Position numbers and translations under genes: made by a program
Shown: positions 17,755 to 26,532 of the stretch, piece after piece
Position numbering within the stretch: position 1 is the first letter of the stretch
Layout: each line of letters begins with the position of its first letter
The notes under the pieces: generated by a model
Database searches by the model: none
The model's input: only the letters and a program-made list of their open reading frames with translations
What the model was told of the DNA's origin: nothing
Assembly: GCA_021829645.1 (NCBI GenBank)
Contig: JAKBPI010000008.1
Location: forward strand, 1-58,451
DNA length: 58,451 nt
DNA from: Actinomycetes bacterium
GTDB lineage: Bacteria; Actinomycetota; Acidimicrobiia; Acidimicrobiales; Bog-793
Reading direction: 5' to 3'

Positions 17755-19389
17755 CGCTCCTATTTTAATGGCTCCTATGTCTTAACAAATCATTTACCCA
17801 TGAGTCATTCGGGCTATTTTTGTGGCAGCTGTCATGGATACAGGGAAAGTAATAGTCTCACTGAATTGCGTGTTTTTAATCCAAAATCAGGGTTGATCCT
17901 AATTGATCGACAGGTATTACTTTTATTTCCTCCGCGATCCCAGATAAGATTTCTTCCATAGAAGCCGATCCCGGCACATGAATGTCAAACATACCGGGTT
18001 CTATCTGGTGTTTATATCCAGAAAAGTTCCCTTCAGTAAATATGGATATGTCCTATCTTGTTGCCTCTAAGCTGATGACGTCAACATCCAGATTGCCAGT
18101 AGCGTCAAAAATATCATCAAATTTGGCGTAGCACATATGAGCGTATATTCGTAATGTGTCTTGTACGGATGAAGCAGTCAGTTTGAAAGCATTGGCCGCC
18201 CGTTCAAAGAGTGACTTTGCTCACTTGTCCGTAAAGGCATCATTTCCCGTAGAAGTGGCATAACCCGAATTCCTCCGATTCAAGCTCACTGCCTCATCTC
18301 TTATGGCTAAAGCAAGTCGAAAAGCAGTGTCAGCCAAACTCTGATCGTTGCTTGGAAAGGACAAACTGAGCATCGTGATCGGTACGGTCAACACGGGCTA
18401 GCGCTTTGCTTTTGTATATGCGTGACGATATCAACAGTCGTTGCTTCTTTTACGGATATATCTCCATAGATGATGGGTGGTTTAAGTGTGTCTTGATGCA
18501 TAAGACTAACCCTGTCGTGTCGAGTCGAGAAAAAGCCATCCAGGTGTTCCGTAAAATACTGCACCATATCATTACATTCCGGTTGCCATGGACCAGTACG
18601 TCTCAGTTTAGAGGTTTTGGAACGCAACGGGTGATCCCGCGGTTGTGTAAGATGGCCGTATGTAAGTGAGGGGAGGCTTGAGGCAAAACGTTTTGATATG
18701 TGCGGGGAGTTCCCCAGTCGGCGCTGTTGGATTTTAAGAAATCACTTGCTGTCGGTCCGGAAGAAAGATCTTCAGAAGTAGGCTCTGGATAAAAGGTTAG
18801 CACAGTGTCCTTCATGGGGAGATGTGTCCCGGTTTTGGGAAATCATAAAATCAGAGCTTTCCGCCGGGCATAATCCTGACTTTAGAGCAATGCTTGCCGG
18901 TGCGTTGTAATCCGTAGTGTGCTAAAAGCGAGATAGGAATAGCGGCCCCTGCATGCCACTGCTTTGGTAATCCGCTTAGCGAGCGGCTTGGTGCCCGTTT
19001 TAGGCGACCCGGCAGAAGTACGGTAGTTTTTGGTGCACCCTAGGCGAGTTGCATGTAGCGATAGCGGCTGATGCGGTGTGTTTGGCTGGCTTTGATGTTA
19101 CCAAATCGATTATCCAAAGATGTATTTACTGCGGCGTCTCAACGATACCAAGGCTTGGTTGTGTAGGGATAACGTGTGAGGAGAACCTACCGTAAGCGCG
19201 TTTCGTGGCGGAGGCTATCCGAACGTTGATCACGATATTCCGATTGTGCTTGGCAATTAAAAATATCAACCCGAATTGGCTTTGGTGGGTGTGACTGCGG
19301 TCCTTTGGACGGTCGCCATGCCATATGTCTGTTATATAAGCTTTAGGTGGCAGTCGCGTATAGTAAGGTAATTGGAAAGAATTAATTTT
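17755..19389. other. 1.6-kb decayed region without an intact gene
   Basis: No long open frame fits a complete gene here. The left half holds the metE pseudogene described separately. The right half (about 18830-19380) has plus-strand pieces that read like protein but are broken by stops, for example FWEIIKSELSAGHNPDFRAM at about 18838, LVIRLASGLVPVLGDPAEVR at about 18963 and VAIAADAVCLAGFDVTKSII at about 19056. I could not name that gene; the fragment PELALVGVTAVL near 19273 faintly recalls nucleoside hydrolases, but that is weak. The whole stretch looks like genes in the process of loss. Confidence 0.7.
17876..18680 (-). pseudogene. metE: metE pseudogene (cobalamin-independent methionine synthase, C-terminal half)
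   Basis: Minus-strand reading in three frames gives consecutive MetE segments in the right order: an LPTTTIGSFPQT-like piece (about 18654-18678), DVLVHG, NDMVQYFTEHLDGF, KPPIIYGDISVKEA, LTVPITML (for LTGPVTIL), ALAIRDEA, then FKLTASSVQD with the zinc-site HMCYAKFDDIFDA (His and Cys codons at 18131-18139), NLDVDVISLEATR, and PGMFDIHVPGSASMEE. It is broken by frame changes near 18580 and 18395, stops at 18221-18223 and 18053-18055, loss of the IQIDEPALRE segment, and truncation before the NPDCGLKTR zinc Cys. The N-terminal half is absent or unrecognisable. It cannot encode a working enzyme. metH in this window supplies the same reaction with cobalamin. Confidence 0.9.
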
Positions 19390-19848
19390 TTAATTACGTC
19401 TCGTCCAAGAATCGGGGTTTTTGGCCAAATCCGATACGTTCTGAGGTAAATGTCCATCTGCTACATCTGCAAGTGTGGTTGTTTCCAGAATCGAGCGCAT
19501 AGAGGCCCTGAGTGCTATCCACACTGTTTTTAGGTGAAGAGCGGAACCGAAGTAATCCATATCTTCAGGTTTGTGTCCATTTATCTCTGCCAACGGTCCA
19601 TCGACAGCCCTTATGACATCTGCTATTGATATTGAATTTCCTGGCCGTGCCAAATAGTATCCTCCGCTGTTGCCTCTATGGCTGGCAACAATTTGCCCTC
19701 TTTTTAGAGAAGACATGATAGCTTCTAAGTACTTTTGTGGAATTTTCTGATTGTTGGCAAGCACAGCGCAAGGTAGCGACTCTTCTTCGGTCGTGTACAA
19801 GAAAAGCAGTGCTCTGAGTGCGTAATCTACCTTTGCTGAGATGTGCAT
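19390..19848 (-). CDS. Rrf2-family transcriptional regulator
   Basis: Winged-helix regulator of the Rrf2 family (IscR, NsrR, CymR, RsrR). 152 residues. N-terminal MHISAKVDYALRALLFL and the recognition segment IPQKYLEAIMSSLKRGQIV, then SHRGNSGGYYLARP, are typical. The three-Cys cluster of IscR/NsrR is missing: the only Cys is in the HTH region (LPCAVLANN), so a classical Cys-ligated Fe-S cluster is unlikely. It follows guaB by 34 bases on the same strand and borders the decayed metE. An AT-only dyad lies immediately upstream of the ATG and leaves no room for a ribosome site, hinting at a leaderless message. Confidence 0.9.
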   Translation of the reverse strand: MHISAKVDYALRALLFLYTTEEESLPCAVLANNQKIPQKYLEAIMSSLKRGQIVASHRGNSGGYYLARPGNSISIADVIRAVDGPLAEINGHKPEDMDYFGSALHLKTVWIALRASMRSILETTTLADVADGHLPQNVSDLAKNPDSWTRRN

Positions 19849-19863
19849 ATATTAATATAATAT
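19849..19863 (-). promoter_or_regulatory. AT-rich dyad abutting the rrf2 start
   Basis: ATATTA, three bases, TAATAT: a perfect inverted repeat directly next to the rrf2 ATG (19848, minus strand). It contains -10-like TATATTAAT text, so it could be the promoter of a leaderless transcript or an autoregulatory operator. Only the symmetry is observed; in AT-rich sequence such repeats can arise by chance. Confidence 0.3.
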
Positions 19864-19882
19864 CGCAAAAATATGTATAAAA

Positions 19883-21376
19883 TTAATCGTCTGTCGCCCA
19901 ATAATTAGGTGCGTCTACAACTCCCATAAGCCCATGTGGATGACTTTCTTGCATGGCACTTGGACTTACCCTTACAAATTCGGCTTTTTCTCGAAGCGCT
20001 TCTATGGTTGCTGTGCCGCAGTAACCCATAGCTTGGCGCAGACCTCCGACAAGTTGGTGGACAACTTCCTGCAAAGGACCACGATAGGGTACGTGACCCT
20101 CGACACCTTCTGGTACTACTTTTTCTTGTTCGTGTACGTTTTCTTGCGAATATCTATCTTTGGAATACGAGCGTGATGACATGGCGCCCAGACTTCCCAT
20201 ACCACGATAACGCTTGACAGGCCTACTTCCGACAATGGCAATTTCGCCAGGACTTTCTTCAACTCCGGCCAGTAGACTCCCCAGCATGACAGCGTGAGCG
20301 CCGGCTCCTATGGCTTTTGGTATGTCTCCTGAGAATCTTATGCCGCCATCTGCAAGTATGGTGACGTTATGGTTCTCTGCTTCGGTAGAGCATATTTTAA
20401 TAGCGGTCCACTGAGGTATACCGATACCTGTTACTATCCGCGTGGTGCATATTGAACCAGGCCCTATGCCAACTTTTATGACATCGGCCCCAGCTTCTGC
20501 TAAGTATTTTACCCCTTCTTTGGTGGCAACATTACCTGCTATGATGGCACCATTTTGCCAATTGGCACGTAATATAGAGACGGTCTCAATCACTCTTGAA
20601 GAGAGTCCGTGTGCTGTATCTACGCAGATTGTGTCTACATCTGCATCTATCAATTGCTTCGCTCTAGTTAAGCCCTGTTCTCCGACACCTATGGCAGCGC
20701 CAACTCTCAGTCTTCCGTCAACGTCTTTACAGGCATTGGGGAACGCTTCTTGTTTCGTGATATCTTTGACCGTTATTAAACCTTTGAGTTTATTGTCCGA
20801 ATCAACTATTGGTAGTTTTTCTACTCTGGCAGTTTGCAATATTGCTTTTGCCTGTTCAAGGGTAGTCCCCACGGGAGCAGTGATGAGATTTTTGTTTGTC
20901 ATCACTTCACTTATCTGTCTGTCGAATTGGTCTAAAAACCTCAGATCTCTGTTGGTAATTATACCTACCAGATGTCCATTGTCGTCGACAACGGGTATGC
21001 CGGAAATGTGAAAACGACTCATTAGGTTTTTGGCTTCGGATACCAATTTATGTGGGGTAATCATGACAGGATTCAGAACCATCCCTGCTTCTGATCTTTT
21101 GACCTTGTCTACTTCTTCGGCTTGTTGCTCGCCTGATATATTTCTGTGGATTATTCCAAGTCCACCCAGTCTGGCAAGAGCAATCGCCATGCGTGATTCC
21201 GTTACTGTGTCCATGGCCGCCGAGACCAATGGGATATTGAGTATTAATTCGTCTGTGAGACGCGCTTTCGTATCGGCTTCCTGGGGCAAAGTATCTGAAT
21301 GTTGTGGTACGAGCATGACGTCGTCAAAAGTAAGAGCAATATCATCCGTTAGCATCCGCGGGCTGAATTCTGTCAA
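19883..21376 (-). CDS. guaB: IMP dehydrogenase
   Basis: Oxidises IMP to XMP with NAD, the committed step to guanine nucleotides. 497 residues. N-terminal [35 protein letters not shown] and GGLGIIHRN; a CBS pair from about 95 to 210 ([49 protein letters not shown]); catalytic Cys loop in [11 protein letters not shown]; flap Arg-Tyr region [12 protein letters not shown]; late [11 protein letters not shown]. Starts at TTG 21376 with AAAGG upstream. Complete. Confidence 0.97.
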   Translation of the reverse strand: MTEFSPRMLTDDIALTFDDVMLVPQHSDTLPQEADTKARLTDELILNIPLVSAAMDTVTESRMAIALARLGGLGIIHRNISGEQQAEEVDKVKRSEAGMVLNPVMITPHKLVSEAKNLMSRFHISGIPVVDDNGHLVGIITNRDLRFLDQFDRQISEVMTNKNLITAPVGTTLEQAKAILQTARVEKLPIVDSDNKLKGLITVKDITKQEAFPNACKDVDGRLRVGAAIGVGEQGLTRAKQLIDADVDTICVDTAHGLSSRVIETVSILRANWQNGAIIAGNVATKEGVKYLAEAGADVIKVGIGPGSICTTRIVTGIGIPQWTAIKICSTEAENHNVTILADGGIRFSGDIPKAIGAGAHAVMLGSLLAGVEESPGEIAIVGSRPVKRYRGMGSLGAMSSRSYSKDRYSQENVHEQEKVVPEGVEGHVPYRGPLQEVVHQLVGGLRQAMGYCGTATIEALREKAEFVRVSPSAMQESHPHGLMGVVDAPNYWATDD

Positions 21377-21569
21377 TCTAGGAGCCTTTCTCTATATAGA
21401 GTATTTTATTCCCAAAAAGTAGAAAAGTTGACGATATTGACTTTGAAGTTAGAAATAGCTACATAAACGCTAAGCAGATATCTATTTTGTGTATGTAAAT
21501 TATAGCCGTAAAAGATAAATTCTGTGCTCGGATAGACTTATGGTAAGAAGGTCAATTGTGGCTAGGGCT

Positions 21570-22268
21570 CTATCCTAATAGACCCAGGTTGCCGGCACAT
21601 TGTGGCCAAGCAATCCACCCCGATATTTTTTGTAATTCGATAGCCGCTTTATCTTGAGTCTCCGGTGAAGCTTGATTTGGAAGACCGGTGAACCCTATTG
21701 CCCACCATGTTGAAAGCGCAAATTGATAAGCACCGTAGTATCCGTTGCCTGTATTGAGCGAGTAATTATTTCCTGATTCGCACATACGCAATTTATACCA
21801 TATGCCACTAATAGGGTTATAAATTGACTTAGTGGCTAAATGCTTTAAGGTGAATTTTATTCTTTTGTAAATAAAAATATTTAGTGCGCTATTCCTAAAA
21901 AATACATGGAGATATTCTAATTGAGTTGGCAAAACATTATCTTGTTGAGCCAAGTTTATGCCTTTTTTGTATGGGTAGTGATGCTTATTAAGCTTATGAA
22001 ATGGCATATGCTTAAATATACGTACCGAATCCTCCACGATGGGATTACCTTGGGTCTTATTGTGGTAATTCCTGAGAGTATCAAAGTCAACATTATTTAG
22101 TTTGTGTACATTCTTTTTACTAAAAGATAAATGATAATTTTGGTAGCTATTTACACTTTTATGATGTAAATAATGCATGGGTACGGCAACAGCTACTGTA
22201 AGAAACATACCAATAACGCCGTGCTTAATTTTTTTGTTTGGGAACGCGGATTTCCGCAAGCGATTCAT
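21570..22268 (-). CDS. Rpf-like secreted protein (transglycosylase-like domain)
   Basis: The last 80 residues are a resuscitation-promoting-factor domain: WYKLRMCESGNNYSLNTGNG, YYGAYQFALSTWWAIG, and SGWIAWPQCAGNLGLLG, with catalytic Glu164 next to Cys163 and the partner Cys in WPQC. Such proteins cut peptidoglycan and help dormant cells regrow. The N terminus (residues 17-32) is one hydrophobic segment after a basic tail, a signal or anchor. The 110 residues between are rich in His, Asn, Lys and Tyr, with very AT-rich codons, and match no LysM or G5 module I know. Start ATG 22268 follows GGAGG on the minus strand. No partner gene is obvious. Confidence 0.88.
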   Translation of the reverse strand: MNRLRKSAFPNKKIKHGVIGMFLTVAVAVPMHYLHHKSVNSYQNYHLSFSKKNVHKLNNVDFDTLRNYHNKTQGNPIVEDSVRIFKHMPFHKLNKHHYPYKKGINLAQQDNVLPTQLEYLHVFFRNSALNIFIYKRIKFTLKHLATKSIYNPISGIWYKLRMCESGNNYSLNTGNGYYGAYQFALSTWWAIGFTGLPNQASPETQDKAAIELQKISGWIAWPQCAGNLGLLG

Positions 22269-22585
22269 CGCAGCCTCCTAAATTAGAGGTCACTGGGACC
22301 TAAAGATTTGGTGTTGGTTGCGGGTTGACCGTCGTTTGGGCATTCATCTCGTGACCAAAAGTGCAGGTCTAGCTTACGGGTTGCTAATGCGAGGTGCTGA
22401 CGGCAAAAACCCTAGTTGGGTGCTATCTACTACTCCTTGTATGATTGTCACTCTCTTGAGTGTGCATCACTGTTTGTACAAGCTCTTATACTCGTTTTGA
22501 TTGCAGTGAGCGTTTATTTGATAAATATATATTACACTATTCAAAACGCTTTATGTCACATTAATTACTTTACTATAATTTTGGG
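22269..22585. other. 317-base non-coding gap between divergent rpf-like and epimerase genes
   Basis: No gene is supported here. On the minus strand (rpf leader) CCGTC at 22398-22402 could pair with GACGG at 22328-22332, enclosing about 70 bases with further complementary arms (GCATT/AATGC, CTCG/CGAG, GACC/GGTC). Reading CCGTCAGCACCTCG on minus recalls the 3' block of c-di-AMP riboswitches, which often precede rpf genes, but the other conserved blocks are not found. The right half is plain AT-rich sequence with likely promoters. Confidence 0.5.
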
Positions 22586-23509
22586 ATGGATCAATTTTCC
22601 TCTGGAACTCAGGTGACACTAAAATATGCTGAGCAAACAGCAATTATTACAGAGCTGGGTGCTACCTTGCGTTCATATTATGTTGGTAAAAGACCTGTGG
22701 TATTAAGTTTTGATCCTCTTGAGGTGTGTCCGCATAGCCAAGGTCAGATCTTGGCACCTTGGCCGAATCGTCTTAGAGACGGTAAATATAGTTTTGATGG
22801 GGAAGAAATTGAAGTTCCCGTCAACGAAAAGAAGAATAATAACGCTATCCATGGATTTTTTTGTTGGCAAAAATTTAGGATAGATTCCGTTACGGAAAAT
22901 AGTTGCTTGCTGACCTTAGACTCTTTACCGCTTCCTTGGTATCCGTATCATGTGCTATTTCAAGTAGAGTATATGCTTTCACAAAACGGCTTAAGTGTAA
23001 AATCATACGTAAAAAACGAAGGAGACAAGAGATTACCTTTTGCTCTTGGCTTTCATCCGTATTTAGTCAGTGGTGAATACTCCATTGACGATTGCAAACT
23101 GACGATTCCAGCGAAAAAACGACTACTTACCGATTCGCGCCAGATTCCGGTTGATGAAATAGACGTTGGTGATACCGATTACGATTTTAGCAATGCAGCA
23201 AAAAGTCGCTATATTGAGGGATTGGTGCTGGACGACTGCTTTTTTGATTTAGAATCTGCCGAAGAAGGGCAGTGGAGTGCCGTTCTCGAATCTCCGATGG
23301 GAGAAAAGACCATTCTGTGGGCAGATAGCGTGTTTGGCTATATTATGTGCTACACGGCAGATCATATAGGGATTAATTCACGACGAGCTATTGCCATAGA
23401 ACCGATGACGGCACCGCCTAATGCCTTAGCTACGGGTAAAGGATTAATCATTTTAAATCCTCAAAGTTCTTGGCAAGCTAATTATGGAATTAATCCATGT
23501 ATAAATTAA
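22586..23509 (+). CDS. aldose 1-epimerase family protein
   Basis: Galactose-mutarotase fold enzyme that interconverts alpha and beta anomers of aldoses (or hexose 6-phosphates in YeaD-like members). 307 residues. Family elements: LAPWPNRLRDGKY with the sugar-binding Arg, NNAIHGF, FALGFHPYL with the catalytic His, and late AIEPMTAPPNA with the catalytic Glu. Starts at ATG 22586 in AT-rich sequence without an obvious ribosome site. Free-standing, so the natural sugar cannot be told from neighbours. Confidence 0.9.
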   Translation: MDQFSSGTQVTLKYAEQTAIITELGATLRSYYVGKRPVVLSFDPLEVCPHSQGQILAPWPNRLRDGKYSFDGEEIEVPVNEKKNNNAIHGFFCWQKFRIDSVTENSCLLTLDSLPLPWYPYHVLFQVEYMLSQNGLSVKSYVKNEGDKRLPFALGFHPYLVSGEYSIDDCKLTIPAKKRLLTDSRQIPVDEIDVGDTDYDFSNAAKSRYIEGLVLDDCFFDLESAEEGQWSAVLESPMGEKTILWADSVFGYIMCYTADHIGINSRRAIAIEPMTAPPNALATGKGLIILNPQSSWQANYGINPCIN

Positions 23510-23534
23510 AGATGACAGAATTATCTGAGATTCT

Positions 23535-25868
23535 TTAATTTGGATAAACTTTCTCTATAGCCTCTTTGATTTGTGTCTGTAATTCTTCAAGTCTTTTTGT
23601 ATCTGTAATCTTGTTACCTTTTTCATCTTGTATGTAGAAAATATCAATAACTTCATTACCAAGTGTATCAACAAGCGCTGATGCTACATCTATGTTCACT
23701 TCTGCCAAACAAGCAGTGATGGTGTAAAGTATGCCGGTGTAATCAGGTGATCGCACTTCGACAATCGAGAACTGATCAGAAGTGATGTTGTCAATGTTTA
23801 CCTTTGTGCTAGGGGTATATGCAGATTGAGGTCTTATATAATTTTGATAAGAATTATTGCGTTCATTAAGCAATTTCTGTAGGTCTCGTTCTTTTGTCAA
23901 AGCATCGTTGATGTCTTTTTGAATTGCCAGCCAGTCAATTTGCTTTTCAAATTCTTGCTCCAGATCGAATTCTTCCATGGCGATGTTTGGGTAGGGGGCA
24001 GATATCTTTGCTCTTTTTATCTGTAAGCCGTGCAAAGTAAGAGAGCCCGCCACTGCTGCTAGAAGTCCTGGCTTATCGGGAGCCATCACTTTGAGTTTCT
24101 TTCCTCGGGGCTGCAACGTCAGGTGCGTGACTTCGGGTATCACTTGGCGGGTGATATTTGCTGAGTCAGGTGGCTTATTTGGGTACCTTTTATCGAGGGC
24201 ATCCTCTGTTTTCTGTACAAGAAGCAGTACAAGTTCCTTTTTCCATGTACCCCAGGCCGTCGTACCGGTGGCAAGTCCGTCTGCTTCCGCCAAGGCTCTT
24301 AGTAGATGGAGCGTAAGCTTATTTTCTAGTAGCTGGGCAACAGAGCGTATCGTACCTACATCATCTAAATCACGTCTAGTTGCTACTTCCGGTAATACTA
24401 AGTGGTATTTCACCAGTGAAGCAATCGTTGTGACGTCTCGGCTATCGAAACCAAGACGCGAGGCAATGGTATATGCCAATGAAGCGCCCAATTCGCTATG
24501 GTCTATGATACGACCTTTTCCTATATCATGTAATAATGCACCGATGAGCAGCAAATCCGGGCGTTCACATTCTGATTGCAAGGGTTGAGCTTGAGCTACT
24601 GTCTCTAGTAAATGTCGATCTACGGTAAATTTATGATAAGCGTTTCTCTGGGGTAAATTTCGTACGTAGGTCCACTCCGGTATCAAAATCTCGAACAATC
24701 GGTGTTGATCTAGTGCTTCTGCAACTTTGATAAAACGACTACCGTAAGAGCAAAACTCTACAAATAGGGCTCTCTGTCTGTCGCTCCAAGTATTGGAGGG
24801 AGGTACGGTTTCTTTTTGTAACCTGTCAAGTGTCGGAACGCTGATTGATATATCATTTTTAGCCGCCATTACCGCGACTTCTAGTAGTAGATCTATATCA
24901 AGCGACGTTTTCGCATCATCTACGATGCATATTTCATTATCGATTAGGACTACATTCTCATTGTCGCTTTCAAATGCCGGGAAAGATATTTTTTTGTTGT
25001 AGGTTTTATTTATTTTCCGCCAAGCGTCATCCGACGTAGTTTGTATAGCGCGTCCTGCTTCGGCCATGGATTTCATAAGGTCATTTTCATTTTCGTAACC
25101 AAGCAAAGAGGCTATTTCTGGCTGGTCTTGCAGCAGGAGACGGTCATTTTCGCGCATGGATATAGTGTGTTGGAGTACCCTAACGTCGAGAATTAGGCTT
25201 TCATAAGTGCCCATATCTCTTACGCCAAGCATATTTTTTATAGAGTCGTCTAGCTTGGCCAGGGTTCTGAGAATTGCCATATCTCTAAGTCCTCCGGCTG
25301 ACTGCTTTAGATCCGGTTCGAGTAAGTAGGCAAGTTCTCCGAAGAGCTCGTAGCGCTTTTGATTTTCTTTACTGAGACCGTCTAAAAACTTGTATCCGTA
25401 ACGTTCCCAATAAGATGTGGCCTCTTGTATAATTTCGTTTCCAAGTTCTGAATTCCCTGCTATCACACGGGCATCCAGGATGCCCAGTAAGACTTTTATG
25501 TCCTGTTTGAGGAGTGAAATGACTTGCTTTTTCTGTCTGAGTGAGTGGTCTAAACTTAAGCCGCTATCCCAAATGTGGTACCAAAGCTTTGACGAAGTCT
25601 CAGCTAGATTACGGCGATGGTTGTCTATGAGTGTAAGGTCTAAATCACTATAAGGGCAAAGCTGTTTACGACCATATCCCCCTACGGCCAGTAGAGAGAT
25701 TTTATGTGTTTTATGATATATGTCAATAACAAAAGAGTTAAGTGCCTGATCCAGCCGCTCAACGTATGACTCGATTGCCTCAGCCGGGGAAAGCTGCTTT
25801 TGTAAGAGGCGTGATGTGATGTCATCACGTATTTGTTTGAGTGGCAGTGCCGTTAGGTTGGTGTTCAT
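23535..25868 (-). CDS. glnD: GlnD-like [protein-PII] uridylyltransferase / uridylyl-removing enzyme
   Basis: Nitrogen sensor that modifies and demodifies the PII protein. Domain order is complete: nucleotidyltransferase motif VGGYGRKQLCPYSDLDLTLI near residues 61-81, a helical GlnD linker, an HD domain with LLIGALLHDIGKGRIIDHSE near 440, and two ACT domains (APDKPGLLAAVAGSLTLHGL near 600 and VRSPDYTGILYTITACLAEV near 700). 777 residues, shorter than the enterobacterial 890. In actinobacteria the enzyme often adenylylates PII (GlnK), which I cannot tell apart here. No glnB/glnK or amtB is next to it, unlike the common amtB-glnK-glnD arrangement. Confidence 0.94.
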   Translation of the reverse strand: MNTNLTALPLKQIRDDITSRLLQKQLSPAEAIESYVERLDQALNSFVIDIYHKTHKISLLAVGGYGRKQLCPYSDLDLTLIDNHRRNLAETSSKLWYHIWDSGLSLDHSLRQKKQVISLLKQDIKVLLGILDARVIAGNSELGNEIIQEATSYWERYGYKFLDGLSKENQKRYELFGELAYLLEPDLKQSAGGLRDMAILRTLAKLDDSIKNMLGVRDMGTYESLILDVRVLQHTISMRENDRLLLQDQPEIASLLGYENENDLMKSMAEAGRAIQTTSDDAWRKINKTYNKKISFPAFESDNENVVLIDNEICIVDDAKTSLDIDLLLEVAVMAAKNDISISVPTLDRLQKETVPPSNTWSDRQRALFVEFCSYGSRFIKVAEALDQHRLFEILIPEWTYVRNLPQRNAYHKFTVDRHLLETVAQAQPLQSECERPDLLLIGALLHDIGKGRIIDHSELGASLAYTIASRLGFDSRDVTTIASLVKYHLVLPEVATRRDLDDVGTIRSVAQLLENKLTLHLLRALAEADGLATGTTAWGTWKKELVLLLVQKTEDALDKRYPNKPPDSANITRQVIPEVTHLTLQPRGKKLKVMAPDKPGLLAAVAGSLTLHGLQIKRAKISAPYPNIAMEEFDLEQEFEKQIDWLAIQKDINDALTKERDLQKLLNERNNSYQNYIRPQSAYTPSTKVNIDNITSDQFSIVEVRSPDYTGILYTITACLAEVNIDVASALVDTLGNEVIDIFYIQDEKGNKITDTKRLEELQTQIKEAIEKVYPN

Positions 25869-26095
25869 CTATTTATCACAGTCTATTCCCCAATTCCAGC
25901 TACCTAGACTATTAATGGGATTACATAATCTTATATATTAAATACTTGCTTACGCATGTTAACGCAGGATTACCCGTATTTGAAGTCAGTATAAATTCAA
26001 GTAACTGTTGGTATGGCGTATGCCTGGGCATCAAGATGTACGGTTTTTACCATGGTTTGCATGTATAATGCTTATGTAAGAGGAAGGTAGATATT

Positions 26096-26347
26096 ATGGC
26101 TACATCAAAAAAACGTGAAGTGCAAACCAGCAATCCTTCTGATCTCGGTTACAACAATCGCAAAAGTAAAGATCTAAAGCCAGCGCATAAAGTCGGTGTT
26201 GCTGCAGTTGGCGTAGTGGCTATAGTTGTTGCTTTTTATGTTTTGTCATTTTTGGCCGGCGTTATTATGACAGTCGTCAAGCTGGCGGTAGTAGTGGCAA
26301 TTATCTATGCCGTAATCAAGTTTCTTACCAGAAAAAAATCAGACTAG
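26096..26347 (+). CDS. small membrane protein of unknown function
   Basis: 83 residues with a clear ribosome site (AGAGGAAGG about ten bases before the ATG at 26096). The first 30 residues are charged and polar, then two closely spaced hydrophobic helices (VGVAAVGVVAIVVAFYVLSF and a second at about 52-75) and a basic tail FLTRKKSD. It could be a short actinobacterial membrane protein placed next to division or lipid genes, but I do not recognise the family. Upstream 25869-26095 holds only AT-rich sequence. Confidence 0.72.
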   Translation: MATSKKREVQTSNPSDLGYNNRKSKDLKPAHKVGVAAVGVVAIVVAFYVLSFLAGVIMTVVKLAVVVAIIYAVIKFLTRKKSD

Positions 26348-26532
26348 TTTCTAACTTTATTCTCGTTGTCAAGTTGAGGCAACTGTGATTTTAGATATCA
26401 CCGTATCCATCAGTAGTACGACAATTGATAAATCCTGGCTTTTTATTAGATTTTTTTGCCTACCAAACACCCTGTTTGCCTTTGTGTGCCGCTGAGCATA
26501 TAATTATAGTGAACAAAAAATGGGGAGGTATT

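Noticed and set aside
22398-22411. A confident c-di-AMP riboswitch call before the rpf-like gene
   Set aside because: Only one short block (CCGTCAGC then ACCTCG) resembles the consensus; the GGGGGAACC-type and GGGTGAATC-type blocks are missing. Kept only as a low-interest finding.
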